A stretch of DNA of 64,000 nt from positions 5,176-69,175 of the forward strand of contig CAZBVO010000009.1 in NCBI GenBank assembly GCA_964495385.1. The letters are read 5' to 3'. Under the pieces are notes generated by a model, which did no database searches, was not told the origin of the DNA, and saw nothing but the letters and a program-made list of their open reading frames with translations. This DNA comes from CAG-1138 sp964495385. Its GTDB lineage: Bacteria; Bacillota; Clostridia; Christensenellales; CAG-917. Shown in pieces: positions 50,498 through 58,192 of this stretch. The translations under genes and the position numbers were made by a program. Numbering within the stretch: position 1 is the first letter of the stretch; every line of letters begins with the position of its first letter.

Positions 50498-51232
50498 ATG
50501 AAAAACAAAAAACAACTCGGCGTTCTCATATATGACGCCGTTTGCGAGCTCGTTTGCCTGACCTGCGTCGTTTTAAGCATAATCGGACTTTGCACTTCAA
50601 GCATAGATACGGAAATCTCACGTCACACCTACAACCTGTTTGAATCGGCGGCAGCCGCGGTGTTTGTGGTTGCGGTATATTTTATCCGTCGCAAACTTTT
50701 CGATTTCCCGGCCGTTGTCGAATATACCGTCAACTTCCTTATCGTTGCCGGAATGGTTTTGGGCGATTGCTGGGATTTGTACGGAATAATCACCTTCTGG
50801 GACAGCATACTGCATGCGGTGTTCTGCTTCCTTGTAGCGTACTTCGCAATTTTCGTGTTCAACCTTATGAACAAAAAACAAATCGAGCAAGGCCTGAAGG
50901 TCAGCACCGCCACGCTTGCCATTTTTGCAATCGGCACCGCCGTCACGATGGGAGCGGTTTGGGAACTTGGCGAATATGCCTACGACGACATCAACTTCAA
51001 AAACGGCAAAATCGTCAACACCCAGCAGTTTTACAAAACCACAACCGGCACTTACCCGACCGAAGACGACATCCCTTACGAGGGACACCTTGCGCTTCGA
51101 GACACCATGAAGGACATTTTTGTAGACCTTATCGGAGGATTGCTCATTATCCCGTATCTTTTGCTGGTAGAGAGAAGGCCTAAACGGGAAGACGAACCTT
51201 GCGTTTCGCAGGCAGGCCCGTCCGTGACCTAA
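50498..51232 (+). CDS. YjdF/DUF2238-like membrane protein
   Basis: 244 residues from the ATG at 50498 behind AAGGAG. Six hydrophobic segments are visible. The pair of motifs DCWDLYGIITFWDSILHAVFCFLVAY (about 86-111) and GAVWELGEYAYDDI (about 151-164), with buried Asp, His, Trp and Glu, resembles the DUF2238/YjdF membrane family of unknown function. Between helices 5 and 6 is a polar loop that includes TQQFYKTTTGTYPTEDD. Monocistronic. Confidence 0.75.
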   Translation: MKNKKQLGVLIYDAVCELVCLTCVVLSIIGLCTSSIDTEISRHTYNLFESAAAAVFVVAVYFIRRKLFDFPAVVEYTVNFLIVAGMVLGDCWDLYGIITFWDSILHAVFCFLVAYFAIFVFNLMNKKQIEQGLKVSTATLAIFAIGTAVTMGAVWELGEYAYDDINFKNGKIVNTQQFYKTTTGTYPTEDDIPYEGHLALRDTMKDIFVDLIGGLLIIPYLLLVERRPKREDEPCVSQAGPSVT

Positions 51233-51277
51233 ACAAAAACGGGCGCAACGTAATTCTGTAAAAAACAATAAAAAACA

Positions 51278-51309
51278 AAAAGGATAACGACAACCGTTAT
51301 CCTTTTTTT
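51278..51309. terminator. Bidirectional terminator
   Basis: Stem aaaaggataacg/cgttatcctttt with A and T runs; ends the YjdF-like gene and the converging nudC operon. Confidence 0.9.
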
Positions 51310-51342
51310 ACGTCTGTTTTGTTGCGTCGCCTTTTTACAATT

Positions 51343-52158
51343 TTAAATTTTGCCGTGCTTAAAAAGGCCGATAAGTTCACGGGTTAAGCTGTAATCGTCG
51401 TCGTCCAAAGGCACTTCGTCGCGGCCAAACCAGCCCGCAAAATCCAATTCGCCGTCCGCCAAAACCACGTCGCCGTCCTCAACGTCGGCGATATAGCCGA
51501 GCATGAGGTTGCCGACAAGGCCCCACGGCTGACTTTTGTAGTAACGCAAATTTTTGACCGTCAAGCCCGTTTCTTCTTTTACTTCGCGCCGCACGGTGTC
51601 CTCGGCCGATTCGCCGATTTCGACAAAGCCGGCAACAAGGGCATAGCTTGTGGTATCCTTGGCCGACGCATATTTCGTCAAAAGTATTTTGTCGCCTCGG
51701 CGCAATGCAACGACGATGGCGGGCATTATTTTCGGGAAAACCGTGTTGCCGCATTCACAGCGAAGCATGCGCTCGCGACCGTCGTGCCGCATAAGTTTTC
51801 CACACCTTCCGCAAAAGCGGTTGTTTTTGTACCATATATAAAGATGGTTGGCAGTCAAAGCACAGAACACTGCATCTTTCGGCCGTGCGCCCAAACTTCT
51901 GAGCTTTCGAACCGACAAATATTCGCCGACAAAATCTTTCGGTGCCGAGGTGGCGAGAAAATAATTTTTTCCTCCCTCCGAAAACAAGTAAACAACCGGC
52001 TCGCATTCGGCGCCATACCTCGGAAACTCAATTTCGCCGTCATTCAGGCGCATAAGCATTTTGCCGTCCGAGTCGAAGCAGCAAACAACCGAATCGGCGG
52101 TTGGTTTCTCGTTTTTGTAAGCATTATCAAGCTTTTGCGGAAAAATATCGTTTATCAT
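51343..52158 (-). CDS. nudC: NADH pyrophosphatase / NAD-cap hydrolase
   Basis: 271 residues. Zinc ribbon CGRCG...CECGN (about 115-136), then the Nudix box GFVEIGESAEDTVRREVKEETGL (GX5EX7REUXEEXGU) at about 174-196 and the NudC-specific SQPW motif at about 207-210. NudC cleaves NADH to NMNH and AMP and can remove NAD caps from RNA. In the usual SQPWPFP the residues after W differ here (GLVGN). It is the last gene of the coaX operon, one base behind a transporter gene; coaX and nudC both belong to cofactor metabolism. Confidence 0.9.
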   Translation of the reverse strand: MINDIFPQKLDNAYKNEKPTADSVVCCFDSDGKMLMRLNDGEIEFPRYGAECEPVVYLFSEGGKNYFLATSAPKDFVGEYLSVRKLRSLGARPKDAVFCALTANHLYIWYKNNRFCGRCGKLMRHDGRERMLRCECGNTVFPKIMPAIVVALRRGDKILLTKYASAKDTTSYALVAGFVEIGESAEDTVRREVKEETGLTVKNLRYYKSQPWGLVGNLMLGYIADVEDGDVVLADGELDFAGWFGRDEVPLDDDDYSLTRELIGLFKHGKI

Positions 52159-52159
52159 A

Positions 52160-52738
52160 CTAAATCGAATACAGCCCCATTCCCATTGCTGCAGAAATCA
52201 AAATGAGAAGTATCGGCGAAATCTTTTTCTTTTTGAAGTGCTTGTATGCAACGTGAATTGCAGCGGTCAGCACAAATATAACCAATGCGCGCCAATCGAA
52301 ACCGAACGTCGACGTCGAAATCTCCTTGATCCCGAAAACGCCGCTCAAAAACAACGTTGCCGCCGTTGCCAGTATAAGGCCTATAACCGCCGGGCGAACG
52401 CCGCCCAAAGCCGCCTGAACACCGTCGTATTTCAAAAGGTTTTTAACGATGGTTGCAATCAACAAAATGATGATAAATGCAGGAAGCACAACGCCGATTG
52501 TTGCCACGGCCGCACCCCAGAATCCGCCTTGTGACGAACCGATAAACGTTGCCATATTGATTGCTATCGGCCCCGGAGTGGATTCGGAAACGGCGATAAA
52601 GTTGATAACTTCTTCTTCGGTCAACCAGCTGTGGTTTACGCATTCTTCGGTGATAAGCGGAATCATTCCGTAACCGCCGCCGAAGGAAACGGCACCTATT
52701 TTAAGGAAGGTCAAAAACAACTGTAAAAGTATGTTCAT
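52160..52738 (-). CDS. chrA: Chromate-transporter family half protein (second)
   Basis: 192 residues, one CHR domain with about six hydrophobic segments. Its start (FLKIGAVSFGGGYGMIPLITEECV) and the motif ESTPGPIAINMATFIGSSQGGFWG are those of short ChrA-type proteins. In Firmicutes two adjacent CHR genes form a heterodimeric transporter; the preceding gene is the other half. Chromate export is the family label; sulfate or other anions are possible. Confidence 0.9.
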   Translation of the reverse strand: MNILLQLFLTFLKIGAVSFGGGYGMIPLITEECVNHSWLTEEEVINFIAVSESTPGPIAINMATFIGSSQGGFWGAAVATIGVVLPAFIIILLIATIVKNLLKYDGVQAALGGVRPAVIGLILATAATLFLSGVFGIKEISTSTFGFDWRALVIFVLTAAIHVAYKHFKKKKISPILLILISAAMGMGLYSI

Positions 52739-52739
52739 A

Positions 52740-53393
52740 TTACTCGCCCTCCTTTTCGTTTTGAGCCGACAAATCCGCAGATGCGACCTCGTCGGAATTT
52801 ACCTCTGCAACTTGTTGTTGTTTGGTTTTTTTGCGGTAGTCGGTCAGAAGATAGACAACTATTCCCACAACCGCACCTATCAAAATGTAGAATATCGACG
52901 AAAAATCAACCGCAAACAACGTGAACGCCACAAAGCAGCCGATCGTTAAGGTGAGAAGAATCATTTCCATAACGCCCTTCTTCATTTCTTTCAGCATTTT
53001 CAAACCGGCCTGCAAAATCAGGAAAACCACGCACGCCTGAATTCCTTTGAATGCGTACGATACAAGCGTAAGCGCCAAAAATTGGTCGAAAAACAGCGAT
53101 ATGACGTATATGATGATAAAGGACGGCAAGCATACCGCGAGAGTCGCAAAAAACGATCCCAAAAATCCGGCTTGCGTACATCCGATATAAGTCGCCATAT
53201 TGATTGCTATAGGTCCCGGAGTGGATTCCGCTATTGCGACCATATCCAAAAATTCGTCGTTTTCAATCCATTTTTTCTTGGCGACGAACTCCCTTTCGAG
53301 CAGAGCAATCATTGCATAGCCGCCGCCGAAAGTAAACAGACCAATTTTGAAAAACGTTGCAAAAATAGTCAAAAGATGTTTAAGTTTTTTCAT
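52740..53393 (-). CDS. chrA: Chromate-transporter family half protein (first)
   Basis: 217 residues with the same CHR layout: FFKIGLFTFGGGYAMIALLEREFV, AESTPGPIAINMATYIGCTQAGFLG, and six hydrophobic segments. Unlike its partner it ends in a hydrophilic tail of about 30 residues (RKKTKQQQVAEVNSDEVASAD). One base separates the two genes. It lies 17 bases behind yitT in the coaX operon. Confidence 0.9.
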   Translation of the reverse strand: MKKLKHLLTIFATFFKIGLFTFGGGYAMIALLEREFVAKKKWIENDEFLDMVAIAESTPGPIAINMATYIGCTQAGFLGSFFATLAVCLPSFIIIYVISLFFDQFLALTLVSYAFKGIQACVVFLILQAGLKMLKEMKKGVMEMILLTLTIGCFVAFTLFAVDFSSIFYILIGAVVGIVVYLLTDYRKKTKQQQVAEVNSDEVASADLSAQNEKEGE

Positions 53394-53410
53394 ATATGCT
53401 CCATTTGGTT

Positions 53411-54334
53411 TTATTTTATGATTTTAAAGTTGCCCACCGTTGCGCTGACCGTTGAAATATATGCAAACGTATCTGGATATCGGGCCAAAATTTGCTGGAA
53501 TTCGTAAATTTGATGCTTGTTTACAACGCATATCAGCACGTCTTTTTCGGCATGGCTGTACATACCCGTGGCACGGGTGACCGTTGCGCTGTGTTTAAGC
53601 GTTTCGATGATTTCACGGCTTATTTCCTCCGAGTGGTCGGTGATTATTTCAAATTTTACAGCCGTTTTGCTGCCCTTCAAAATAGAATCGCCCAGCCTTG
53701 ATGAGGTAAAGCAATAAATTATGCACAGTATAACCGGCTTAAAATCGTAAACCGTTTGACCGTTCACCGTCTCTCCGTAAACAAAATAGCTTGCCGCGGC
53801 AACAAGGATGTTCAACGCAAACGACACCCACACGAAGTTAAAGGCAGGATAGCGTTTGCTGATTATCTTTGCGATTATATCCGTGCCGCCCGACGAAGCG
53901 TTCAGCCTGAAAATTCGTCCGTAAACAAATCCGCCAATTATACCCGCCGCCAAAACAGGCAATACGGTGTCGGTGCCGTCGGCCGAATACGCAAAGCCCG
54001 ACAGGTCGACTTTTTGCAACAGAATATAGCTTACCGAGTAAACCAACGTAAACAAAAACGACTTTACCGCAAAATCTCTGTCAACGTAAAAGAATGCGAC
54101 AATCGACAGCGGTATGTTTACGATAAGCGAAAAATAACCCACCGAAAATCCGCTTCGATACTCTATCATCGTCGCCACGCCGTTTATGCCTGCCGGCGCA
54201 AACTTGTTGTTTACGATAAACAAAACGTACGCTAAAGCCAGCAATACGGCCATTGCGGCTATGTAAAGATAGGTGAACACCTGTTTTTCAATCTGTTTTT
54301 TGTCCGCCTCGACAGACTTTGTTTCTTCTTTCAT
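53411..54334 (-). CDS. YitT-family membrane protein
   Basis: 307 residues. Five or six N-terminal membrane helices include the YitT marks FAPAGINGVATMIEY and FRLNASSGGTDIIAKII, and the C-terminal cytoplasmic DUF2179 domain runs from about residue 225 (VKFEIITDHSEEISREIIETLKHSATVTRATGMYSHAEKDVLICVV). The substrate of this widespread family is unknown. The first 20 residues are a charged extension. It overlaps the methyltransferase gene by four bases (ATGA). Confidence 0.9.
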   Translation of the reverse strand: MKEETKSVEADKKQIEKQVFTYLYIAAMAVLLALAYVLFIVNNKFAPAGINGVATMIEYRSGFSVGYFSLIVNIPLSIVAFFYVDRDFAVKSFLFTLVYSVSYILLQKVDLSGFAYSADGTDTVLPVLAAGIIGGFVYGRIFRLNASSGGTDIIAKIISKRYPAFNFVWVSFALNILVAAASYFVYGETVNGQTVYDFKPVILCIIYCFTSSRLGDSILKGSKTAVKFEIITDHSEEISREIIETLKHSATVTRATGMYSHAEKDVLICVVNKHQIYEFQQILARYPDTFAYISTVSATVGNFKIIK

Positions 54335-55686
54335 TTTCGTACTTTTTCAATAACAACCATTGTCTCGACGTGCTTTGTCGCACGGAACATATTGTACGGC
54401 GTTGCAGACGTCGCCTTGTAGCCGGCCCCGACAAATTTTTCGAGGTCTTTGACCAAAGTGTCCGGATTGCACGACAAATACAACACCGTGTCCGGAGCAA
54501 AATCGAGAATTGCGTCTATTCCGTCCGCAAGGCCTCTGCGAGGCGGATCCACAAAGAACAGACTTCCCTCGGTTTTTTGCATGGTCGGAAGCACTTCTTC
54601 GATGCTTCCCTCCAAAATTTGCACGTTGTCGATTCCGTTTGCGGCAACCAGTTCGCGCTGAGAAGCCACCGCTTGCGGCACGATTTCGATGCTGACCACC
54701 TTCTTAGCCGCCTTCGAAAACAGCGCCGAAGTTATCCCAATGCCGCTGTAAAGGTCGTACACCGTCTCGGGAGCCCTCTCCTGAACAATTTTGAAAGCGT
54801 CGGCATATATCCGTTCGCAAACCGCGGCGTTGGTTTGGAAAAAGCTTTCGGGCCCAAGCTTGAACAAAACACCCGAAAGCATACTTTCGATGTACCTCTT
54901 GCCAAACTTGTGGCAAATGTCGCCGCTTAGGGCCTCGTTTGTTTTTTCGGTGTTGACGTTTTCGTAAAGGCCCACCGATGCAAACTTTTTCGACAGCTTT
55001 TTGTATAAATCTTCAAGTTGCGGCAACGGTTTTGTCCCCACCACGGTAACCAGCAGTTGTCCGTCGAGATACCTTGCCACCACAAAGCGCAAAACGCCCG
55101 TCCCGTAACGTGGATTATACACCGACACGTCGTTGTCTTCAACCCAAAAACGAAGCGCTCGCACCAAATCCGCAAACGACTTGTCGTGCATCAAACAGCC
55201 CGCAACGTCCGTGACGTTTTTGGTTTTGTCGTTCATGAACCCGATTTTCAGTTTGCCGTCCGATTTTTCAAACGCCAAAGTGATTTTGTTTCGGAAGCCT
55301 TTTTCGGCAACGGCATCGGCCACCTCGGTTCCGAAAGGAAACAGACGGCGTTTGACGTAATCCGTTTTTATTTTCAGTTCCTCGGCAGGCGAAACGTTCA
55401 TCATATTGCAACCGCCACACTCGGAATAGTATCTGCATTTGGGGGCAATTCTGTTTTCCGAAGGTGAAACCACGGCCAACAAACCGCAATAGGTTATGTT
55501 GTTGAACGTTTCCACCGCCGCAACCTTGACGACGTCGCCCACAACGGTATCCTCAACGACGTAGCGTTTGCCGCCCTTATAGGAAACCCCGTTAAGATTG
55601 TTGTCGTATTTTTCAATCTCAAGCGTCATAACTTTTAGTTTAGGCGGTCGAATATTGGGTTTAAAATTCGGTTTTGAAAATTTCAT
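54331..55686 (-). CDS. rlmD: 23S rRNA (uracil-5-)-methyltransferase, RlmD/RlmCD type
   Basis: 451 residues from the ATG at 55686, which overlaps the previous stop as ATGA. An N-terminal TRAM domain (LEIEKYDNNLNGVSYKGGKRYVVEDTVVGD) is followed by an iron-sulfur site (CRYYSECGGC plus a later Cys) and the SAM domain: DLYSGIGITSALFS, FVDPPRRGLADGID, and the catalytic Cys in YLSCNPDTL. The family makes m5U in 23S rRNA (U747/U1939). Which uridine is modified cannot be told, and the TrmA-like name is a close alternative. Confidence 0.92.
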   Translation of the reverse strand: MKFSKPNFKPNIRPPKLKVMTLEIEKYDNNLNGVSYKGGKRYVVEDTVVGDVVKVAAVETFNNITYCGLLAVVSPSENRIAPKCRYYSECGGCNMMNVSPAEELKIKTDYVKRRLFPFGTEVADAVAEKGFRNKITLAFEKSDGKLKIGFMNDKTKNVTDVAGCLMHDKSFADLVRALRFWVEDNDVSVYNPRYGTGVLRFVVARYLDGQLLVTVVGTKPLPQLEDLYKKLSKKFASVGLYENVNTEKTNEALSGDICHKFGKRYIESMLSGVLFKLGPESFFQTNAAVCERIYADAFKIVQERAPETVYDLYSGIGITSALFSKAAKKVVSIEIVPQAVASQRELVAANGIDNVQILEGSIEEVLPTMQKTEGSLFFVDPPRRGLADGIDAILDFAPDTVLYLSCNPDTLVKDLEKFVGAGYKATSATPYNMFRATKHVETMVVIEKVRK

Positions 55687-57230
55687 TGTTGTTTCCTGTA
55701 CTTTTCTATTATTTGTTCGGCAACTTTCAAACCGTCCATCGCACTGCTCATAATTCCGCCTGCGTATCCTACTTCGCCCGTCGGATAAAGGTTTTGATGG
55801 CTTATGCTGCAACACCCTTCGCCTCGCACAACCCTGACCGGCGAACTGGTTCGGGTTTCGGCCGCAGTCAGCACCGCATCGTCGCAGTCGAAGCCTTTTA
55901 GGCGACGCCCCATATCCGATATCCCGGCCCGTATGGCTTCTGTGAGCGGCTTAGGCAAAACGTCCCCGAGGTTGCAAAGCCGAGTTCCTACGGGATACGT
56001 CGGACGGATTCTGCCGAGGGTTTGCGGCTTTTCGTCATTCAAAAAGGCTTTTAGCGTGCTTACGGGCGCACAATAATCGCCGCCGCCTGCCAAAAACGCC
56101 TTCCTTTCTATTTCTCGCTGAAAAGCTATACCGTCCAAAACGCCCGGTCCGTATTCGGATTTTCTGACCTGCGCCACAACCGCACTGTTCGAGTTGACGC
56201 CGTTGCGCATAAAATCGGACATTCCGTTGGTTACCACCGCCCCTTCTTCGCTGGTTGCGGCAACAACGTAGCCGCCCGGACACATACAGAAGGTAAAAAC
56301 GCCCCTGTCGGATGCGTGCGACGTCAGTTTATAGTCTGCCGCACCCAACGCTTTATGCCCCGAAAACGCCCCGTATTGGCTGTGGTCGATATCTTCCCTT
56401 AAATGTTCTATTCTGAAGCCGACGGCCATGTCTTTTTGTTCCATGGCAACCCCCGAACCGTACAGCATTTCGAAAGTATCTCGGCTGCTGTGCCCGATTG
56501 CAAGAACCACGTCGGACACGTCGATAACGTCGGTATTTGCCCCTCTACGGACGCAAATTGACTGAATTTGGCCGTGTTTGGCCGTAAATCCAACCATTTT
56601 CGTATCAAACAAAACCTTTCCGCCGAGACGCTCTATTTCCGTTCTCAGGTTTTTTACGACAATCGGCAAGCGGTCGCTTCCGACGTGCGGTTTAGCATCC
56701 ACCAAAATTTCGCTCGGTGCGCCGAAATCAACCAAGTCTTGAAGAATATCCCGTTTGTTTTCGCCGCCGACACCCGTGTTGAGTTTGCCGTCCGAAAAGG
56801 TCCCTGCGCCGCCTTCGCCGAACTGAACGTTTGTATCCTCGTCCAAAATGCGCTCGGTCTCGAAACGCCTGATTTTTTTGGTCCTTTCGTCCACGGACGA
56901 ACCCCTTTCCACCACAATCGGTTTAAAACCGGCACGGGCCAATTTTAGTGCGGCGAACATTCCCGCAGGCCCGAACCCGACAACCACCGTCGGCTTTTCG
57001 GGATAAGCGCAGTCGTAAACGGCGGCCTGTTTTTTTTGCGGCTCCGAGCAGTCCATTTCAACCGAACAGCTGAAATGCACGTCTCGCTTGTCGCGCGCAT
57101 CCACCGATTTTTTGACGATGCGAAAATATTTTATGTTTTCCGGTCTGACCTTCGCCTTTTTGCAAGCACGCGCTTTAAGCACCGACACGTCCTCGTCCAG
57201 CCCCAGCCTGACCTCTCCGATTTTTATCAT
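55683..57230 (-). CDS. FAD-dependent oxidoreductase (COG2509 family)
   Basis: 515 residues. An N-terminal domain of about 85 residues precedes the dinucleotide-binding motif VVGFGPAGMFAALKLARAGFKPIVVERG (about 93-120). Later family motifs are VQFGEGGAGTFSDGKLNTGV, GHSSRDTFEMLYGSGVAMEQKDMAVGFRIEH, FTFCMCPGGYV and the C-terminal FAD motif NLYPTGEVGYAGGIMSSAMDGL. Proteins of this family are widespread in Firmicutes and unassigned; some are annotated as uncharacterised dehydrogenases. It sits between coaX and the rRNA methyltransferase with ATGA overlaps on both sides. Confidence 0.9.
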   Translation of the reverse strand: MIKIGEVRLGLDEDVSVLKARACKKAKVRPENIKYFRIVKKSVDARDKRDVHFSCSVEMDCSEPQKKQAAVYDCAYPEKPTVVVGFGPAGMFAALKLARAGFKPIVVERGSSVDERTKKIRRFETERILDEDTNVQFGEGGAGTFSDGKLNTGVGGENKRDILQDLVDFGAPSEILVDAKPHVGSDRLPIVVKNLRTEIERLGGKVLFDTKMVGFTAKHGQIQSICVRRGANTDVIDVSDVVLAIGHSSRDTFEMLYGSGVAMEQKDMAVGFRIEHLREDIDHSQYGAFSGHKALGAADYKLTSHASDRGVFTFCMCPGGYVVAATSEEGAVVTNGMSDFMRNGVNSNSAVVAQVRKSEYGPGVLDGIAFQREIERKAFLAGGGDYCAPVSTLKAFLNDEKPQTLGRIRPTYPVGTRLCNLGDVLPKPLTEAIRAGISDMGRRLKGFDCDDAVLTAAETRTSSPVRVVRGEGCCSISHQNLYPTGEVGYAGGIMSSAMDGLKVAEQIIEKYRKQQ

Positions 57231-58006
57231 TTTTGTTTTGTGTTGCGGTCGTAAAGTATTTTAAGACCTTTAAGGGCGAGAGCCCTGTCCGTAACGTCGA
57301 TTATCCCCGCATCGACCGACGAAACTATTTCCGACAAACCGCCCGTCGCCACGACTTTGGCGTTTTCCATGCCGTTTTCGGCCTTCATTTTTTTGACGAT
57401 GTATTCGACAAGGCCCGCAAATCCGAACGAAATGCCTGCCTGCATATTTTCGACGGTGGTTTTGCCTATTGCGCTTTTTGCCTTAACCAACTCGATTCTC
57501 GGCAATTTTGCCGCCGCATTCACCAAGGATTCCGTTGCGGTTTTTATGCCGGGAGCAATCGCTCCGCCCAAAAACTCGCCGTCGGCATTGACTGCATTAA
57601 ACGACGTTGCCGTCCCGAAATCGACAACGATGACCGGGCCGCCGTACAAATTGTAGGCCGCTACCGAATCGACGATTCTGTCGCTTCCAAGCTCGTCGGG
57701 ATGACGATATTTAATCGTGATGCCCGTGTCGATTTTAGGCGATACGATGATTGGTTTTTTGCCGAAATAATAAGAACACATGTGTTCCATGGTATAGTTC
57801 ATGCTCGGCGCAACCGAACTCATTATCACGCCTTCGATGTCCGAAGTTTTTACGCCCTTGGTGGCCAACAAATCCACTGCCTGCACGCCGAACTCGTCGC
57901 TCGTGCGACTGGCCATGGTCGAAAGACGCCAGCTGGCGAACAATTCGTCGTTTTTCCACAAGCCGATTTTTACGTTGGTGTTTCCTACGTCGAGAACTAA
58001 AAGCAT
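57227..58006 (-). CDS. coaX: Type III pantothenate kinase
   Basis: 259 residues from the ATG at 58006 behind GAGGGGGC. It phosphorylates pantothenate, the first step to CoA. Marks: DVGNTNVKIG (6-15), DELGSDRIVDSVAAYNLYGGPVIVVDFGTATSFNAV, GGAIAPGIKTATESL, and a C-terminal GLSEIVSSVDAGI. Type III enzymes are not feedback-inhibited by CoA. It is the first gene of the seven-gene operon ending with nudC. Confidence 0.95.
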   Translation of the reverse strand: MLLVLDVGNTNVKIGLWKNDELFASWRLSTMASRTSDEFGVQAVDLLATKGVKTSDIEGVIMSSVAPSMNYTMEHMCSYYFGKKPIIVSPKIDTGITIKYRHPDELGSDRIVDSVAAYNLYGGPVIVVDFGTATSFNAVNADGEFLGGAIAPGIKTATESLVNAAAKLPRIELVKAKSAIGKTTVENMQAGISFGFAGLVEYIVKKMKAENGMENAKVVATGGLSEIVSSVDAGIIDVTDRALALKGLKILYDRNTKQK

Positions 58007-58036
58007 AGTCTGCCCCCTCGTTGATTTTTCCACTAA

Positions 58037-58065
58037 ATTATAGCAACAATACAAAACTTTTTCAA
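58037..58065 (-). promoter_or_regulatory. Promoter of coaX operon
   Basis: TTGAAA (58060-58065), 17-base spacer, TATAAT (58037-58042), minus strand. Confidence 0.8.
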
Positions 58066-58157
58066 TCGTTTGTCGGCCCTTTGAACGAATTACCCGTCCG
58101 TTGCATCGGTTTTTTTAAAAAATGCAAACTTTTGCCGCTTTATTTTTTAATATGAAT

Positions 58158-58186
58158 AAAAAATAAAACGCCGCACAAGGCGGCGT
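58158..58186 (-). terminator. Terminator of ABC-2/surface protein operon
   Basis: On the minus strand ACGCCGC-CTTGT-GCGGCGT followed by TTTATTTTTT. Confidence 0.9.
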
Positions 58187-58192
58187 AATATT